Positions 52,331-61,236 of a stretch of DNA of 64,000 bases are shown in pieces. The first letter of the stretch is position 1; every line of letters begins with the position of its first letter. The DNA is from Devosia sp. 66-22 (GTDB taxonomy: Bacteria > Pseudomonadota > Alphaproteobacteria > Rhizobiales > Devosiaceae), in NCBI GenBank assembly GCA_001899065.1, contig MKUZ01000020.1, positions 1-64,000 of the forward strand. The letters are read 5' to 3'. The position numbers and the translations under genes were made by a program. The notes under the pieces were generated by a model. The model was given only the letters and a program-made list of their open reading frames with translations, had not been told where the DNA came from and searched no databases.

Positions 52331-53836
52331 CTACTCCGCCGCCAGCCTGTGGTCGGACGACTGGGCATCCATGAAATCACTTATCGCTTCAGCCTCTGCG
52401 TCACTGACGCGCAGTCCCAGCTTGCTGCGCCGCCAGAGCACGTCGTCCACCGTCATCGCCCATTCACGGTCCATCAGATACCGCAGCTCAGCCTCGTACA
52501 ATCCAGCGCCGAAGTGCCGACCGAGATGGCTGACGGTTCGTGCGGAACCGAGAATTGCCGCGGTCTGTGTGCCATAGGCGGCGGCGAGGCGGGTGAGCAG
52601 TGCCGGCTCTAGCGCCGGGTAGCGTGCAGCAAGCGAGTGCACGAGATCATCACGTCCCTGCATCGGGAAGTCCCCGCCGGGCAGGGCAGCATCGGCGGTC
52701 CAGTTCCTGGTGTGGAGCGTAGGCAGATGCGGCGCGAGCTTCGCCATCGTCACCTCGGCCAGCTTGCGATAGGTCGTAATCTTGCCGCCATAGATCGAGA
52801 GGATCGGCGCCGCCGCGGCATTGAGCGATAATACGTATTCGCGGGTCGCATCCTTGGCGGCGCTGGCGCCGTCATTGTAGAGCGCGCGGACACCCGCATA
52901 GGCGTGGACGATGTCGTCCGTCGTGAGTTTTTCGCGCAGATAGGCATTGGCGGAGGCGAGGATATAGTCGCGCTCGGCGTCGGTCATGGCCGGGCTCGAC
53001 GGGTCGCCCGGATGGTCCTGGTCGGTGGTGCCGAGCAGCGTGAAATCTCCGCCATAAGGGATAGCGAACATGATGCGTCCGTCGGCATTCTGCAGCGTGT
53101 AGGCCGCGCCATGCGGCAGCCGCCGCCCCACGATCAGGTGCGAGCCGCGGACCAGCCGGATCGCGGGCTGCATCGCGCCCAGCGCCAGTGACGCAACCTT
53201 GCCGGCCCAGGGGCCGGCGGCATTGACCAGCACGCGCGCCTCGACCTCGTGCTCGCCACCCCGCACAGTGCGATAGCGCACGGCCCAGTGAGACGCATGG
53301 CGCGTGATCGCCACAACTCGCGACCGCGTCCGGATATCGGCGCCACGGTCGGCGGCATCTCGCGCGTTGAGGACGGTCAGCCGGCTGTCGTCCACGGCGC
53401 AGTCCGAATAGGCGAAGCCGGTGGTGTAGCTTTCCATCAGGTCGGCGCCCTCAGGGGCCGAGCGCAGGTCGAGCCGCCGCGCGCCCTCGAGCACGCTGCG
53501 CGGCGCGAGCGTGTCGTAGAGGAACAGGCCGGTCCGCAGCATCCATTTGGGCCGCATGCCGCGGCGGTGCGGCATCACGAAGCGCAGGGGGCTGACCAGA
53601 TGCGGCGCGATGCGCCATAGCACCTCGCGCTCGGCCAGTGCCTCGCGCACGAGGCCGAACTTGTAGTGTTCGAGATAGCGCAAGCCACCGTGGATCAGTT
53701 TGGACGAGGCGGAGGACGTCGCGCCCGCGAGGTCGCCCTGTTCGAGCAACAGCACGGAGGCGCCGCGACCGGCCGCATCGCGTGCGATTCCGGCCCCGTT
53801 GATCCCTCCGCCAATGATGAGAATGTCGAACTGCAC
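52331..53836 (-). CDS. GlpD-like FAD-dependent glycerol-3-phosphate (polyol-phosphate) dehydrogenase
   Basis: A 501-residue flavoenzyme of the DAO/GlpD family, oxidising sn-glycerol-3-phosphate or a related polyol phosphate and passing electrons to quinone at the inner membrane. The FAD motif is DILIIGGGINGAGIARDAAG, followed by SSASSKLIHGGLRYLE. ILSIYGGKITTYRKLAE is the conserved substrate-side block. GTG 53836 is chosen just ahead of the FAD motif; longer frames run into the HAD gene. Operator site 5 lies 17 bases upstream. EryB of the erythritol pathway belongs to the same family, so the substrate need not be glycerol-3-phosphate. Confidence 0.93.
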   Translation of the reverse strand: MQFDILIIGGGINGAGIARDAAGRGASVLLLEQGDLAGATSSASSKLIHGGLRYLEHYKFGLVREALAEREVLWRIAPHLVSPLRFVMPHRRGMRPKWMLRTGLFLYDTLAPRSVLEGARRLDLRSAPEGADLMESYTTGFAYSDCAVDDSRLTVLNARDAADRGADIRTRSRVVAITRHASHWAVRYRTVRGGEHEVEARVLVNAAGPWAGKVASLALGAMQPAIRLVRGSHLIVGRRLPHGAAYTLQNADGRIMFAIPYGGDFTLLGTTDQDHPGDPSSPAMTDAERDYILASANAYLREKLTTDDIVHAYAGVRALYNDGASAAKDATREYVLSLNAAAAPILSIYGGKITTYRKLAEVTMAKLAPHLPTLHTRNWTADAALPGGDFPMQGRDDLVHSLAARYPALEPALLTRLAAAYGTQTAAILGSARTVSHLGRHFGAGLYEAELRYLMDREWAMTVDDVLWRRSKLGLRVSDAEAEAISDFMDAQSSDHRLAAE

Positions 53837-53852
53837 GGCGCGCCAAGTGGTA

Positions 53853-53867
53853 AGTCGTAATATGACT
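53853..53867 (-). promoter_or_regulatory. GntR-type operator, site 5
   Basis: AGTCGTAATATGACT on the plus strand, extended by A-T to matching AAGTC/GACTT arms. It fills the 31-base gap between the HAD stop and the GlpD-like start, so it can control the glpD-like operon separately from the HAD gene. Confidence 0.75.
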
Positions 53868-54722
53868 TTAGTATCCGAGTTCGGTGCGTCCTGCAACAGC
53901 CTGAAGCGCTTCTCCGGGGCGCGCCGCGATCAGCAAATCCGCCAGTTCGGCAAAGCCTTCGGCCGAGCGGCCCGCGGTGACATAGGCCGGCAGCGCCGGC
54001 ATCCGCCCCTCGAAGTCCCGAACATTGGCCACGCCAACCGCATTGGGAAAGAAACCGAACATCGGCGAGTCGTTCGGGCTATCACCGACATAAATGACGT
54101 GCTCGCGCTGAGCTGTCCCGTCGATCCCGAATGCGTCGCGGAGGAGGGTGAGGCTTGTGCTGAGCTTGTCGTGCTTGCCGAACCAAGCGTTGACGTGGAT
54201 AGACGAAACCTTGGCCGTCGCCCCTGCCTCCTCGAACTGAGCGACGATGCGCTCGACCGCATCGCGACCAAGGGGCGGAACGTCCTCGCTGAAGTCGATG
54301 GCGAGATCGACTGCGCGATAGCCTTGGTCGGAAGCGAGCGCGGTGCCTTCGACCTCACGCAGTACACGCGCACCAATTGCCTCGAGTCGCTTGCGGTCTC
54401 CCTGCCAGTCGCTATCGGGCCGCATGAACCGTCGGATCATGCGCCTTGACGCATCGTCGTAGCGAAACCAGAAGGCGCCATTTTCGCCCACGACGCCGTC
54501 AACGGGCCATTGCCTTGCGATGAGATCGCACCATCCTGCCGGGCGCCCTGTCACAGGGATCACGAGCATGCCAGCGTTGCGCAGCCTCTCAAGCGATGCA
54601 TAGGCCAGCGCGGGCAAGCGTCCGTTTTCCGTCAGCGTGTCATCAATGTCGGTCAGCACTGCGACCGCACGACGAGCCACGCTAACTGGAAGATCGGCAA
54701 TTGGATTCATTGCGGAAGTCAT
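53868..54722 (-). CDS. HAD-superfamily hydrolase, Cof/MPGP-like (type IIB)
   Basis: A 284-residue phosphatase-type protein. Motif I is LTDIDDTLTENG (Asp25 nucleophile, Asp27), motif II is VIPVTGR, and motif IV is YVGDSPNDSPMFGFF. The large cap between residues ~85 and 200 is of the C2B kind found in Cof-type sugar phosphatases and mannosyl-3-phosphoglycerate phosphatase. It probably dephosphorylates a sugar or polyol phosphate. ATG 54722 abuts operator site 6; an in-frame ATG at 54710 would leave more room. Neither has a clear ribosome binding site. Confidence 0.88.
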   Translation of the reverse strand: MTSAMNPIADLPVSVARRAVAVLTDIDDTLTENGRLPALAYASLERLRNAGMLVIPVTGRPAGWCDLIARQWPVDGVVGENGAFWFRYDDASRRMIRRFMRPDSDWQGDRKRLEAIGARVLREVEGTALASDQGYRAVDLAIDFSEDVPPLGRDAVERIVAQFEEAGATAKVSSIHVNAWFGKHDKLSTSLTLLRDAFGIDGTAQREHVIYVGDSPNDSPMFGFFPNAVGVANVRDFEGRMPALPAYVTAGRSAEGFAELADLLIAARPGEALQAVAGRTELGY

Positions 54723-54723
54723 A

Positions 54724-54738
54724 AGAGGTCATATGACT
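54724..54738 (-). promoter_or_regulatory. GntR-type operator, site 6
   Basis: AGAGGTCATATGACT contains the perfect palindrome GTCATATGAC (54728-54737). It matches site 2 at 12 of 15 bases, and an extra AGTCAT precedes it at 54717-54722. It lies directly upstream of the HAD gene. Confidence 0.65.
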
Positions 54739-54764
54739 AGCTCCACAATTGTTGGCTGTAAAGG

Positions 54765-55580
54765 TCAGCCAAGCTCCGGTCCGGCAATAACGTGAACAAG
54801 GGATCCATCGCCAAAACCGTTGGCCCGGCCGAGAGCCATTCGGTAAAACCGCCTCTTAACCGTGAAAGCCCTCCCGCTGAGCCAGCGCACCAGGTTTTCG
54901 GCGGAGCGCGGCACGTCAGCGACGATGGCTCCAGCAGTGACTTGAACCAGTTGCGCTGCCAAGCCGTTCGCCACCGTCGGCGTCATCGCCACCACCGGAC
55001 CGATCTGTGTTGAGTGGCGGCCCCGTCGGGCGATGCCATAACCGGAATCGGAGGCGAGAACCGCTGAGCCCGGCCGTCGCTTGAGTTCATCCAGCAGATG
55101 TAGGCGGGCTGCACCAAAGGCTTGCAAGTCCAGCGGAGCGCATTGGGCTAAAGACGCAACTAGTGGCGGTCCCGCGACCATACCGTCCCCTTGCCCATGC
55201 CATCGATCAATCATCCCGACATCGACAAATCCCATGCGAGAATACACCTCGCGTCCCTCAGGCGTCGCATCCAACATCGGGACAAGCCGGAGGGTCAAGA
55301 GATGATCGACGGCCGCCTGCAGCAGAAGTGTTGCCAAGCCCTGCCGCCGATAGCTCTGGGTGACGAGCACCATGCTCACCCAGCCGAAATATGGCGGATA
55401 GGGAAGAGCGAGGCTCGATGCGATCAGCCGGCCCTCAGCGCGCACGCCGAAGCCCTGTCCCGCTTTGAGCAGATAGCTCCAGTCGCGCGCCACCTGGTTC
55501 CAGCCCGCTTCGGTGGAGAGCTGCAAGCCCGCATCGGCGTCGGCCTGGGTAAGGTCCTCGACCTGCCAGCTGAGGGTCAT
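54765..55580 (-). CDS. GNAT-family N-acetyltransferase
   Basis: A 271-residue protein. The first ~140 residues form a GNAT domain, with the acetyl-CoA loop in VLVTQSYRRQGLATLLLQAA and GREVYSRMGFVDV after it. The C-terminal half (RRPGSAVLASDSGYGIARRG onward) looks like a second, degenerate acetyltransferase-like domain. ATG 55580 overlaps the dehydrogenase stop (ATGA). Last gene of the third transporter operon. The acceptor is unknown, perhaps an amino sugar or amine taken up by the transporter. Confidence 0.85.
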   Translation of the reverse strand: MTLSWQVEDLTQADADAGLQLSTEAGWNQVARDWSYLLKAGQGFGVRAEGRLIASSLALPYPPYFGWVSMVLVTQSYRRQGLATLLLQAAVDHLLTLRLVPMLDATPEGREVYSRMGFVDVGMIDRWHGQGDGMVAGPPLVASLAQCAPLDLQAFGAARLHLLDELKRRPGSAVLASDSGYGIARRGRHSTQIGPVVAMTPTVANGLAAQLVQVTAGAIVADVPRSAENLVRWLSGRAFTVKRRFYRMALGRANGFGDGSLVHVIAGPELG

Positions 55581-56584
55581 CCAATGCGTCCCAGCGAGTC
55601 TAGCGAGATCTCGCCCCGCAGGGACTTGCCAGCGCAAAAGCGTTCGACCTCGTCGACGACCGCTGCGAACATACGGCTGCGCTCGAGACCCATCGGACCG
55701 GCCATGTGAGGCGTGAGGAGGACATTCGGCAAGGTGAACAGCGGCGAGTCTGGCGGCAAAGGCTCGGGGTAGGTCACGTCGACCGTCGCCGAAATACGCC
55801 CGGACTGCAGTTCGTCGATGAGTGCGGTCTGATCGATGAGGATGCCTCGGGCCGTATTGATGAGCGTCGCGCCGTCGCGAAGCTTCGCGAGACGCGCTGC
55901 GTCGAACATATTGATGGTCTTGTCGGTGATGGGCGCATGGATGGAGACGATGTCGGCGCGCGTCACCAGCTCATCGAGTTCATCGACTTTTTCCGCCCCC
56001 AATCCACGCGCATGCTCGCGGGAGAGGAACGGGTCGTAGACCAGCACCTCAACATCGAAGTCGCGCAGCCGCTCGATCACCGGAAGTCCCACACGGGAAG
56101 CCCCGACAATGCCAACGACCTTGCCCATCAGTCCAACGTCGAACTCATCGTCGGGAGATGGGAAGCGCCGCGTCTCGCAGTACTTGCGTGAGCGCGCTAG
56201 CACCTGTTTTCCCGCAAAGATGATTGCAGCCAGGGTGAACTCGATGACAGGGTGGGCGGTCGCTTCGACGGCCGACGAGACACGCACGCCGCGCTTCCAC
56301 ACCGACGGGGCATGGTGGGCTTTCACCGTTGCGCCCAAGTGCGAAATCATCCGCAGGCGTGGCAGGTTCGCGAGCCCGTCCACTTCGAGCAGCGGTGCGT
56401 CCCAGCCAGTTATCAGGATTTCGACTTCGGGCAAGGTCCTGGCGGCATGCGCGTCAAGGTAGCTCATCAGTGGCTCGCGATCGACGATTTCGACGACGGC
56501 CGCCAGGCGGTCCCAGTCACGTTGCAGAAACGAGTCCCGGTAAAGTCGTTTGTCGTAGCAGAGCGCCAGTTTGGGCTTGGTCAT
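55577..56584 (-). CDS. D-isomer-specific 2-hydroxyacid dehydrogenase
   Basis: A 335-residue NAD-dependent dehydrogenase. The cofactor loop is VVGIVGASRVGLPVIERL followed by the acidic VYDPF. The catalytic arginine is in INTARGILIDQTAL, the glutamate in DVTYPEPLPPDSPLF and the histidine in LLTPHMAGP. It reduces a 2-keto acid or oxidises a 2-hydroxy acid; the substrate is unknown. It overlaps both neighbours by 4 bases. Confidence 0.93.
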   Translation of the reverse strand: MTKPKLALCYDKRLYRDSFLQRDWDRLAAVVEIVDREPLMSYLDAHAARTLPEVEILITGWDAPLLEVDGLANLPRLRMISHLGATVKAHHAPSVWKRGVRVSSAVEATAHPVIEFTLAAIIFAGKQVLARSRKYCETRRFPSPDDEFDVGLMGKVVGIVGASRVGLPVIERLRDFDVEVLVYDPFLSREHARGLGAEKVDELDELVTRADIVSIHAPITDKTINMFDAARLAKLRDGATLINTARGILIDQTALIDELQSGRISATVDVTYPEPLPPDSPLFTLPNVLLTPHMAGPMGLERSRMFAAVVDEVERFCAGKSLRGEISLDSLGRIG

Positions 56585-57381
56585 CTTTGGTCCACGCTCG
56601 AAAGCACTGTGTCAAAGCCGTCGAGCGCGGCCTCGATGGGGGGCAGTTCGGGAAACCAGTGCCGTTCCCATTCGAGGCTCACAACACCGTCGAAATTGTC
56701 GGCGCGCATCACGGCCCAAAGCTCGTGGAAGGGAAAGGTGCCTTCGCCGGGTGGCACGTACCGTCCGTCCGGTCCGCTGTCCTTTACGTGCAGGTGCCGG
56801 CACCTCCCACGCAGGCGCGTCCACGTGACAGCCGGGGCCTCGCCCCCCTCTTTCCACGTGTGATGAGTGTCCCACAGGATCCGCGCATCTCGATGGCGCT
56901 CGAGGAAGCGAGCCAGTGCGCCGGGTTGCGCCAAGGCGTTGTGAGTTTCGATGATAAGTTTCGGTGCGAGATCGAGGCTCGTCCACCATCCGAGGAGCGC
57001 TTGGGCCGACGCCAGTTCGCTGTCATCGCCGCGCTCGCCGCCGTCGAACACACGGATGGAGGGCGCTCCCACCGCCGTCGCCCATGGCGCAAGGGCAAGC
57101 ACCTCATCGCGCCCGTCCTGAGTCGTGCCTATCATCCGGCACGAGCTGTCGAGGCTGGCAATACGAACCGGATAGCCGCGAATAAAATCTGCGAGCCGCT
57201 CGGGCGTGCTGAACGTCGACTCGAAGTAGCTCGGCAGCTCGTTGCGACCGGCCAGGGTGCGCAGCTCGACCGCAGGCATCTTACGACGAACTGCAAGCGC
57301 GAGCACGTCGTCGAGCTCTAGCTCACCGCACCCCAAGGTGGAGAAGCAGGGAACGACTCGCATGGCGCCGGTGCCCGTCAT
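56581..57381 (-). CDS. Sugar phosphate isomerase/epimerase (AP endonuclease 2 fold)
   Basis: A 266-residue xylose-isomerase-like TIM barrel. Metal-site segments are KLIIETHNALAQPG, ILWDTHHTWKEGG, RCRHLHVKDSGPDG and VVSLEWERHW (Glu, Asp/His, His, Glu). Members isomerise sugars or inositol derivatives using divalent metal. The start overlaps the ATPase stop (ATGA), though MRVVPCF seven residues in is also possible. Confidence 0.9.
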   Translation of the reverse strand: MTGTGAMRVVPCFSTLGCGELELDDVLALAVRRKMPAVELRTLAGRNELPSYFESTFSTPERLADFIRGYPVRIASLDSSCRMIGTTQDGRDEVLALAPWATAVGAPSIRVFDGGERGDDSELASAQALLGWWTSLDLAPKLIIETHNALAQPGALARFLERHRDARILWDTHHTWKEGGEAPAVTWTRLRGRCRHLHVKDSGPDGRYVPPGEGTFPFHELWAVMRADNFDGVVSLEWERHWFPELPPIEAALDGFDTVLSSVDQR

Positions 57382-59087
57382 TGCGGCGTCTGCAGCGAAG
57401 GGTCGGGGCGCGGGACGGACGCGATCAGCCGCTTGGTGTAGTCGTGGCTGGGCGCGTTGAGCACGGCGTCGACCGTTCCCGTCTCGACCACCTTGCCTTG
57501 GTGCATCACGACGACGCGGTCGCAGAAGTATCGGATGTTGCTGATGTCGTGGGTGATGAACACGTAGCTCAGGTTTAGCCGGTTCTGCAGCTCGAGCATC
57601 AGGTCGAGCATTTGCGCGCGTAGGGAGACGTCGAGCGCCGAGGTCGCTTCGTCGGCAACGATCAGCCTGGGGCTGGTCGCGATGGCGCGCGCGATGACGA
57701 TGCGCTGACGCTGCCCGCCGGAAAAGGCATGCGGATAGCGCTCCATCATCCTCGGCTCCAGCCCGACCAGCGAGAGCAGCTCGGCAACCCGCTCCTTTAG
57801 CTCGCGCCCCCTCGCCGTCTTCGCAAGCCGGATCGGCTCACCGATGATCTGGCCGACCGTCATGCGAGGATTGAGCGCCGAGAAAGGGTCCTGGAAGATC
57901 ATGCGGACCTCGCGCAGCAGCGGATCGTTGCCTTTGCGCACGCGACCCGCCAGTTCGACTTCACCATCGCTTGCATCGCGATACAGCATCGACCCGGCAC
58001 TGGCGTTGTGAAGACCGACGATGCATCGCGCCATGGTGCTCTTGCCCGAGCCGCTCTCGCCGACAATGCCCACATTTTCGCGCGGCATGACATCGAATGA
58101 CACGCCATCCACGGCCCGTAGCTCCTTAAGGCCATTGCCAAGGAGCCCTCGGCGCAAGACGAAGGTCTTGCCGAGATCGCGGACCTTGAGGATGGGGCGT
58201 ACATTTGCATGTGTACTCTCGACGGGAACAACCGTAGCGCGAAGGGGCGATGGTTTTTCCAAGCGCTGCGCGGAGGCCAGCAACATGCGCGTGTAGGGGT
58301 GCTGCGGGTGATCGAAAATCGAACGTAGATCGCCCGTCTCGACCACCTTGCCCAGCTGCATCACGGCGACACGGTCGGCAATGTTGGCGACCACGCCCAC
58401 GTCGTGCGTGATGAAAATCACACCGAGGCCCAGCGAGCTTCGGAGCCGCTCGAGCAGCGCAAGGATCTCCGCTTGCGTCGTAACATCGAGGGCGGTCGTG
58501 GGCTCGTCTGCGATCAGGATGCGCGGCTCGCTCGCAAGCGCCATCGCGATCATGGCGCGCTGCCGCATGCCACCCGACAGCTGGAAAGGATATTGGCTCG
58601 CCGTCAGCGCTGGGTCAGGCAGCTGCATTTGCCGCAGCAATTCTACCGCTCGCTGCCACGCATCGCGCTTTGCCATCCGCGGATGACGCAGCAGGATGGC
58701 TTCGACGATCTGGTCACCGCAGCTATGCGCAAGACTCAAGGAGCTCATCGGCTCCTGAAAGATCATCGAGATGTCCTGCCTCCGGACCATTTGCATGGCG
58801 CGACTACTGCGACCGAGCTTGGCGATATCGATGATCGCGCTGGGCGTCGTATCGTCTTCCCGATAGCGGTGTAGCAAGATTTCGCCATCGACGATTTTGC
58901 CCGGCCGGTCGAGGATCTGGAGGATCGATCGCGCTGCCGCGGACTTTCCGCTGCCGCTTTCGCCCACGACGCACAGCGTCTCGCCCTCGAATAGGTCAAA
59001 GCTTATGCCGTCCACGGCCTTCACGATTGTCTTCGCGAGAGGAAAGTGCGTCTTGAGGTTCCGCACGGAGAGAAGCAGACGTTTCAT
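57378..59087 (-). CDS. Fused double ABC ATPase (DppD-DppF in one chain)
   Basis: A 569-residue protein with two complete nucleotide-binding domains. The first has VVGESGSGKSA (alanine replaces the usual S/T), LSGGMRQR and ILIADEPTTALD. The second has IVGESGSGKST, FSGGQRQR and LIVADEATSALD. The N-terminal half lacks the long DppD cysteine tail and runs directly into the second domain near residue 300. It would energise the two permeases that follow upstream in the operon. Such fusions occur in several Rhizobiales oligopeptide-type transporters. Confidence 0.94.
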   Translation of the reverse strand: MKRLLLSVRNLKTHFPLAKTIVKAVDGISFDLFEGETLCVVGESGSGKSAAARSILQILDRPGKIVDGEILLHRYREDDTTPSAIIDIAKLGRSSRAMQMVRRQDISMIFQEPMSSLSLAHSCGDQIVEAILLRHPRMAKRDAWQRAVELLRQMQLPDPALTASQYPFQLSGGMRQRAMIAMALASEPRILIADEPTTALDVTTQAEILALLERLRSSLGLGVIFITHDVGVVANIADRVAVMQLGKVVETGDLRSIFDHPQHPYTRMLLASAQRLEKPSPLRATVVPVESTHANVRPILKVRDLGKTFVLRRGLLGNGLKELRAVDGVSFDVMPRENVGIVGESGSGKSTMARCIVGLHNASAGSMLYRDASDGEVELAGRVRKGNDPLLREVRMIFQDPFSALNPRMTVGQIIGEPIRLAKTARGRELKERVAELLSLVGLEPRMMERYPHAFSGGQRQRIVIARAIATSPRLIVADEATSALDVSLRAQMLDLMLELQNRLNLSYVFITHDISNIRYFCDRVVVMHQGKVVETGTVDAVLNAPSHDYTKRLIASVPRPDPSLQTPQ

Positions 59088-59093
59088 CGGGCC

Positions 59094-60227
59094 TCAGCTG
59101 TACGGGTCGGCGGCGTCACGAAGACCATCGCCAAAGAAGTTGAGGGCTAGCACCGCGAGGATGACCGCGAAACCGGGGGCCAGCAGCCACGGCGCGCTTG
59201 CAATGCTGCGAATGTTCTGCGCTTCCCGCAGTAGAACGCCCCAGCTCACGATCGGCGCCTGGAGGCCTAGCCCAAGATAGCTGAGAGTCGTTTCAGCGAG
59301 GATCATTGCCGGGATCGCGAGCGTTGCGACCGCAATGATGTGGCTCATGAACGACGGCACGATGTGTCGCAGGATTATCCGCAATTCACTCGCGCCATCG
59401 AGCCGCGCCGCGGCAACGAAGTCCTCGGTCTTGAGCGCCAGCACGCGGCCACGAACGACGCGCGCCAGCTCGGTCCATCCGATCAGGGCGAGGATGATGG
59501 TGATGACGAAGTAAGCCTGCAGCGATGTCCAGTCCCGCGGCATGGCTGCTGCGAGGCCCAGCCACAAGGGGATTTGCGGAAGCGACCAGATGAACTCGAT
59601 TATCCGCTGGATAATCATATCGGTGCGGCCACCGACGTAACCCGAGATGCCACCTACGATCACGCCGATCAGCAGGCTCAGCATTACGCCGCTCAATCCG
59701 ATTGAGAGCGAAATGCGCGCGCCGTGGATCAGCCGCGACAGCATGTCTCGTCCCAGCCGATCCGCGCCGAACAGGTAGAACGGCGATTCCGGATCAGCCG
59801 GACCGATGAACCGATGTTGGAGAGGAATGAACCCCAAAAGTTTGTAGGGTTCGGAGGCGACGAAGAAATGGACCGGGATTTTCTTGTCGGGGTTCACCTC
59901 GAACGAACGCTTGAGAGCATCCGGATCCACTGTGACCTTGTAGTCGTAGACGAAGGGGGCAAACGTAACCCCATCGAACAGGTGCAGCTGCTGCGGTGGG
60001 GCGTAAGTGAAGCGGCCGATATACGCATTGGGATCGCGTGGAGCGAGGAAGTCGGCAAGCAGGGCGATCGCGTAAAGCAGGATCAGGATTACACCGCTGA
60101 TCTGCGCCAGCCGATGCCGGCGCAGCTTGCGCCACATCAGTCGAAAGGGTGTCTCGCCGCTATCGGGCGGTGCCTTGATTGCGCCCGGTGCGACCTTCGG
60201 CGCGCTCACGTCGCTGATCTGGGTCAC
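59094..60227 (-). CDS. ABC transporter permease, DppC/OppC type
   Basis: A 377-residue permease starting at GTG 60227, which overlaps the upstream permease stop (GTGA). It is longer than usual because of a ~100-residue periplasmic insert after the first helix (residues ~75-150, including DYKVTVDPDALKRSFEVNPD). This feature is typical of the YejE-like branch. FLFGADRLGRDMLSRLIHGA is split by family convention as LFGADRLGRDML, and the coupling loop is FVAAARLDGASELRIILRHI. Confidence 0.92.
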   Translation of the reverse strand: MTQISDVSAPKVAPGAIKAPPDSGETPFRLMWRKLRRHRLAQISGVILILLYAIALLADFLAPRDPNAYIGRFTYAPPQQLHLFDGVTFAPFVYDYKVTVDPDALKRSFEVNPDKKIPVHFFVASEPYKLLGFIPLQHRFIGPADPESPFYLFGADRLGRDMLSRLIHGARISLSIGLSGVMLSLLIGVIVGGISGYVGGRTDMIIQRIIEFIWSLPQIPLWLGLAAAMPRDWTSLQAYFVITIILALIGWTELARVVRGRVLALKTEDFVAAARLDGASELRIILRHIVPSFMSHIIAVATLAIPAMILAETTLSYLGLGLQAPIVSWGVLLREAQNIRSIASAPWLLAPGFAVILAVLALNFFGDGLRDAADPYS

Positions 60228-61213
60228 GCTGCGGACACTCGTACGCGCGGATCGAGCCAGAACAGCACGACGTCCGAAATGAGGGTGCCGATCAGCGTGA
60301 GGATGGCCATCACTACCAGCACGCCACCGGCGAGGAACATGTCTTGCACCAGCAGCCCCGTTAGCAACAGTGGGCCGAGCGTCGGCATATTGAGAACGAT
60401 TGCGACCACCGTCGCCGAAGAGATCAAGCTGGGCAGCAGCCAGCCGATGGAGCTCACGAGTGGCGACATCGCCATGCGCACCGGATACTTGAGAAGCAGC
60501 CGCCATTCGGGCAGGCCTTTGGCCCGCGCCGTTGTGACGTAGGGCTTATCCAACTCGTCGAGCAGATTTGCTCGGGTCACACGAATCAATGAGGCCATGC
60601 CGGCGGCGCCGCCGACGAGGATCGGCGCCCAAAGATGCGCGGCGAGATCGCTGAACTTGCCCCATGACCAGGCCGCACCCTGGTACTCTTGCGACTGTAA
60701 GCCACCGAGGACGACGCCGAAGGAGCTGTAAGCCACCCACATCAGGAGCAACGCGAAGAGGAAGCTCGGGACGGCGACGCCTATGAAGCCGATGATCGAT
60801 GCCACGTAGTCGCCGGCGGAGTACTGCCGCACCGCGGAATAGATGCCGATTGGGATGGCGACCGCGTACATGAATAGCAGGGTCAAACCCTCAACCAACA
60901 GCGTGTTGGGTAGCTGACTGGCGACGAGCTGATTGACCGGGGTGTTATAGGCGAGGCTGTAGCCGAGGTCGCCGCGGAGTACGCCCCCGAACCACACGGC
61001 ATATCGCTCGAGGAGCGGCGCATCCAGATGGTACATCTCGCGAAGACGCTCGACCATCGCAGGATCGATCTTGGCGCCTGCCGCGGACACTTCAGAGACG
61101 CGCGTCGTGGCGAAGTCGCCGGGTGGAAGCTCCATGATCAGAAAGGCAACGAATGTCATGGCCCAGAAGGTCAGGGCCATCGCGCATACACGCCGCAGGA
61201 TATAGCCGATCAT
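60224..61213 (-). CDS. ABC transporter permease, DppB/OppB type
   Basis: A 329-residue permease: first helix MALTFWAMTFVAFLIMELPP followed by GDFATT, and the coupling loop YVTTARAKGLPEWRLLLKYP. The segment MYHLDAPLLERYAVWFGGVL is the family spacer before the channel. It pairs with the 59094 gene product and precedes it by a 4-base overlap. Confidence 0.93.
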   Translation of the reverse strand: MIGYILRRVCAMALTFWAMTFVAFLIMELPPGDFATTRVSEVSAAGAKIDPAMVERLREMYHLDAPLLERYAVWFGGVLRGDLGYSLAYNTPVNQLVASQLPNTLLVEGLTLLFMYAVAIPIGIYSAVRQYSAGDYVASIIGFIGVAVPSFLFALLLMWVAYSSFGVVLGGLQSQEYQGAAWSWGKFSDLAAHLWAPILVGGAAGMASLIRVTRANLLDELDKPYVTTARAKGLPEWRLLLKYPVRMAMSPLVSSIGWLLPSLISSATVVAIVLNMPTLGPLLLTGLLVQDMFLAGGVLVVMAILTLIGTLISDVVLFWLDPRVRVSAA

Positions 61214-61236
61214 TGAGTCACTCCGGCCGGATGGGC

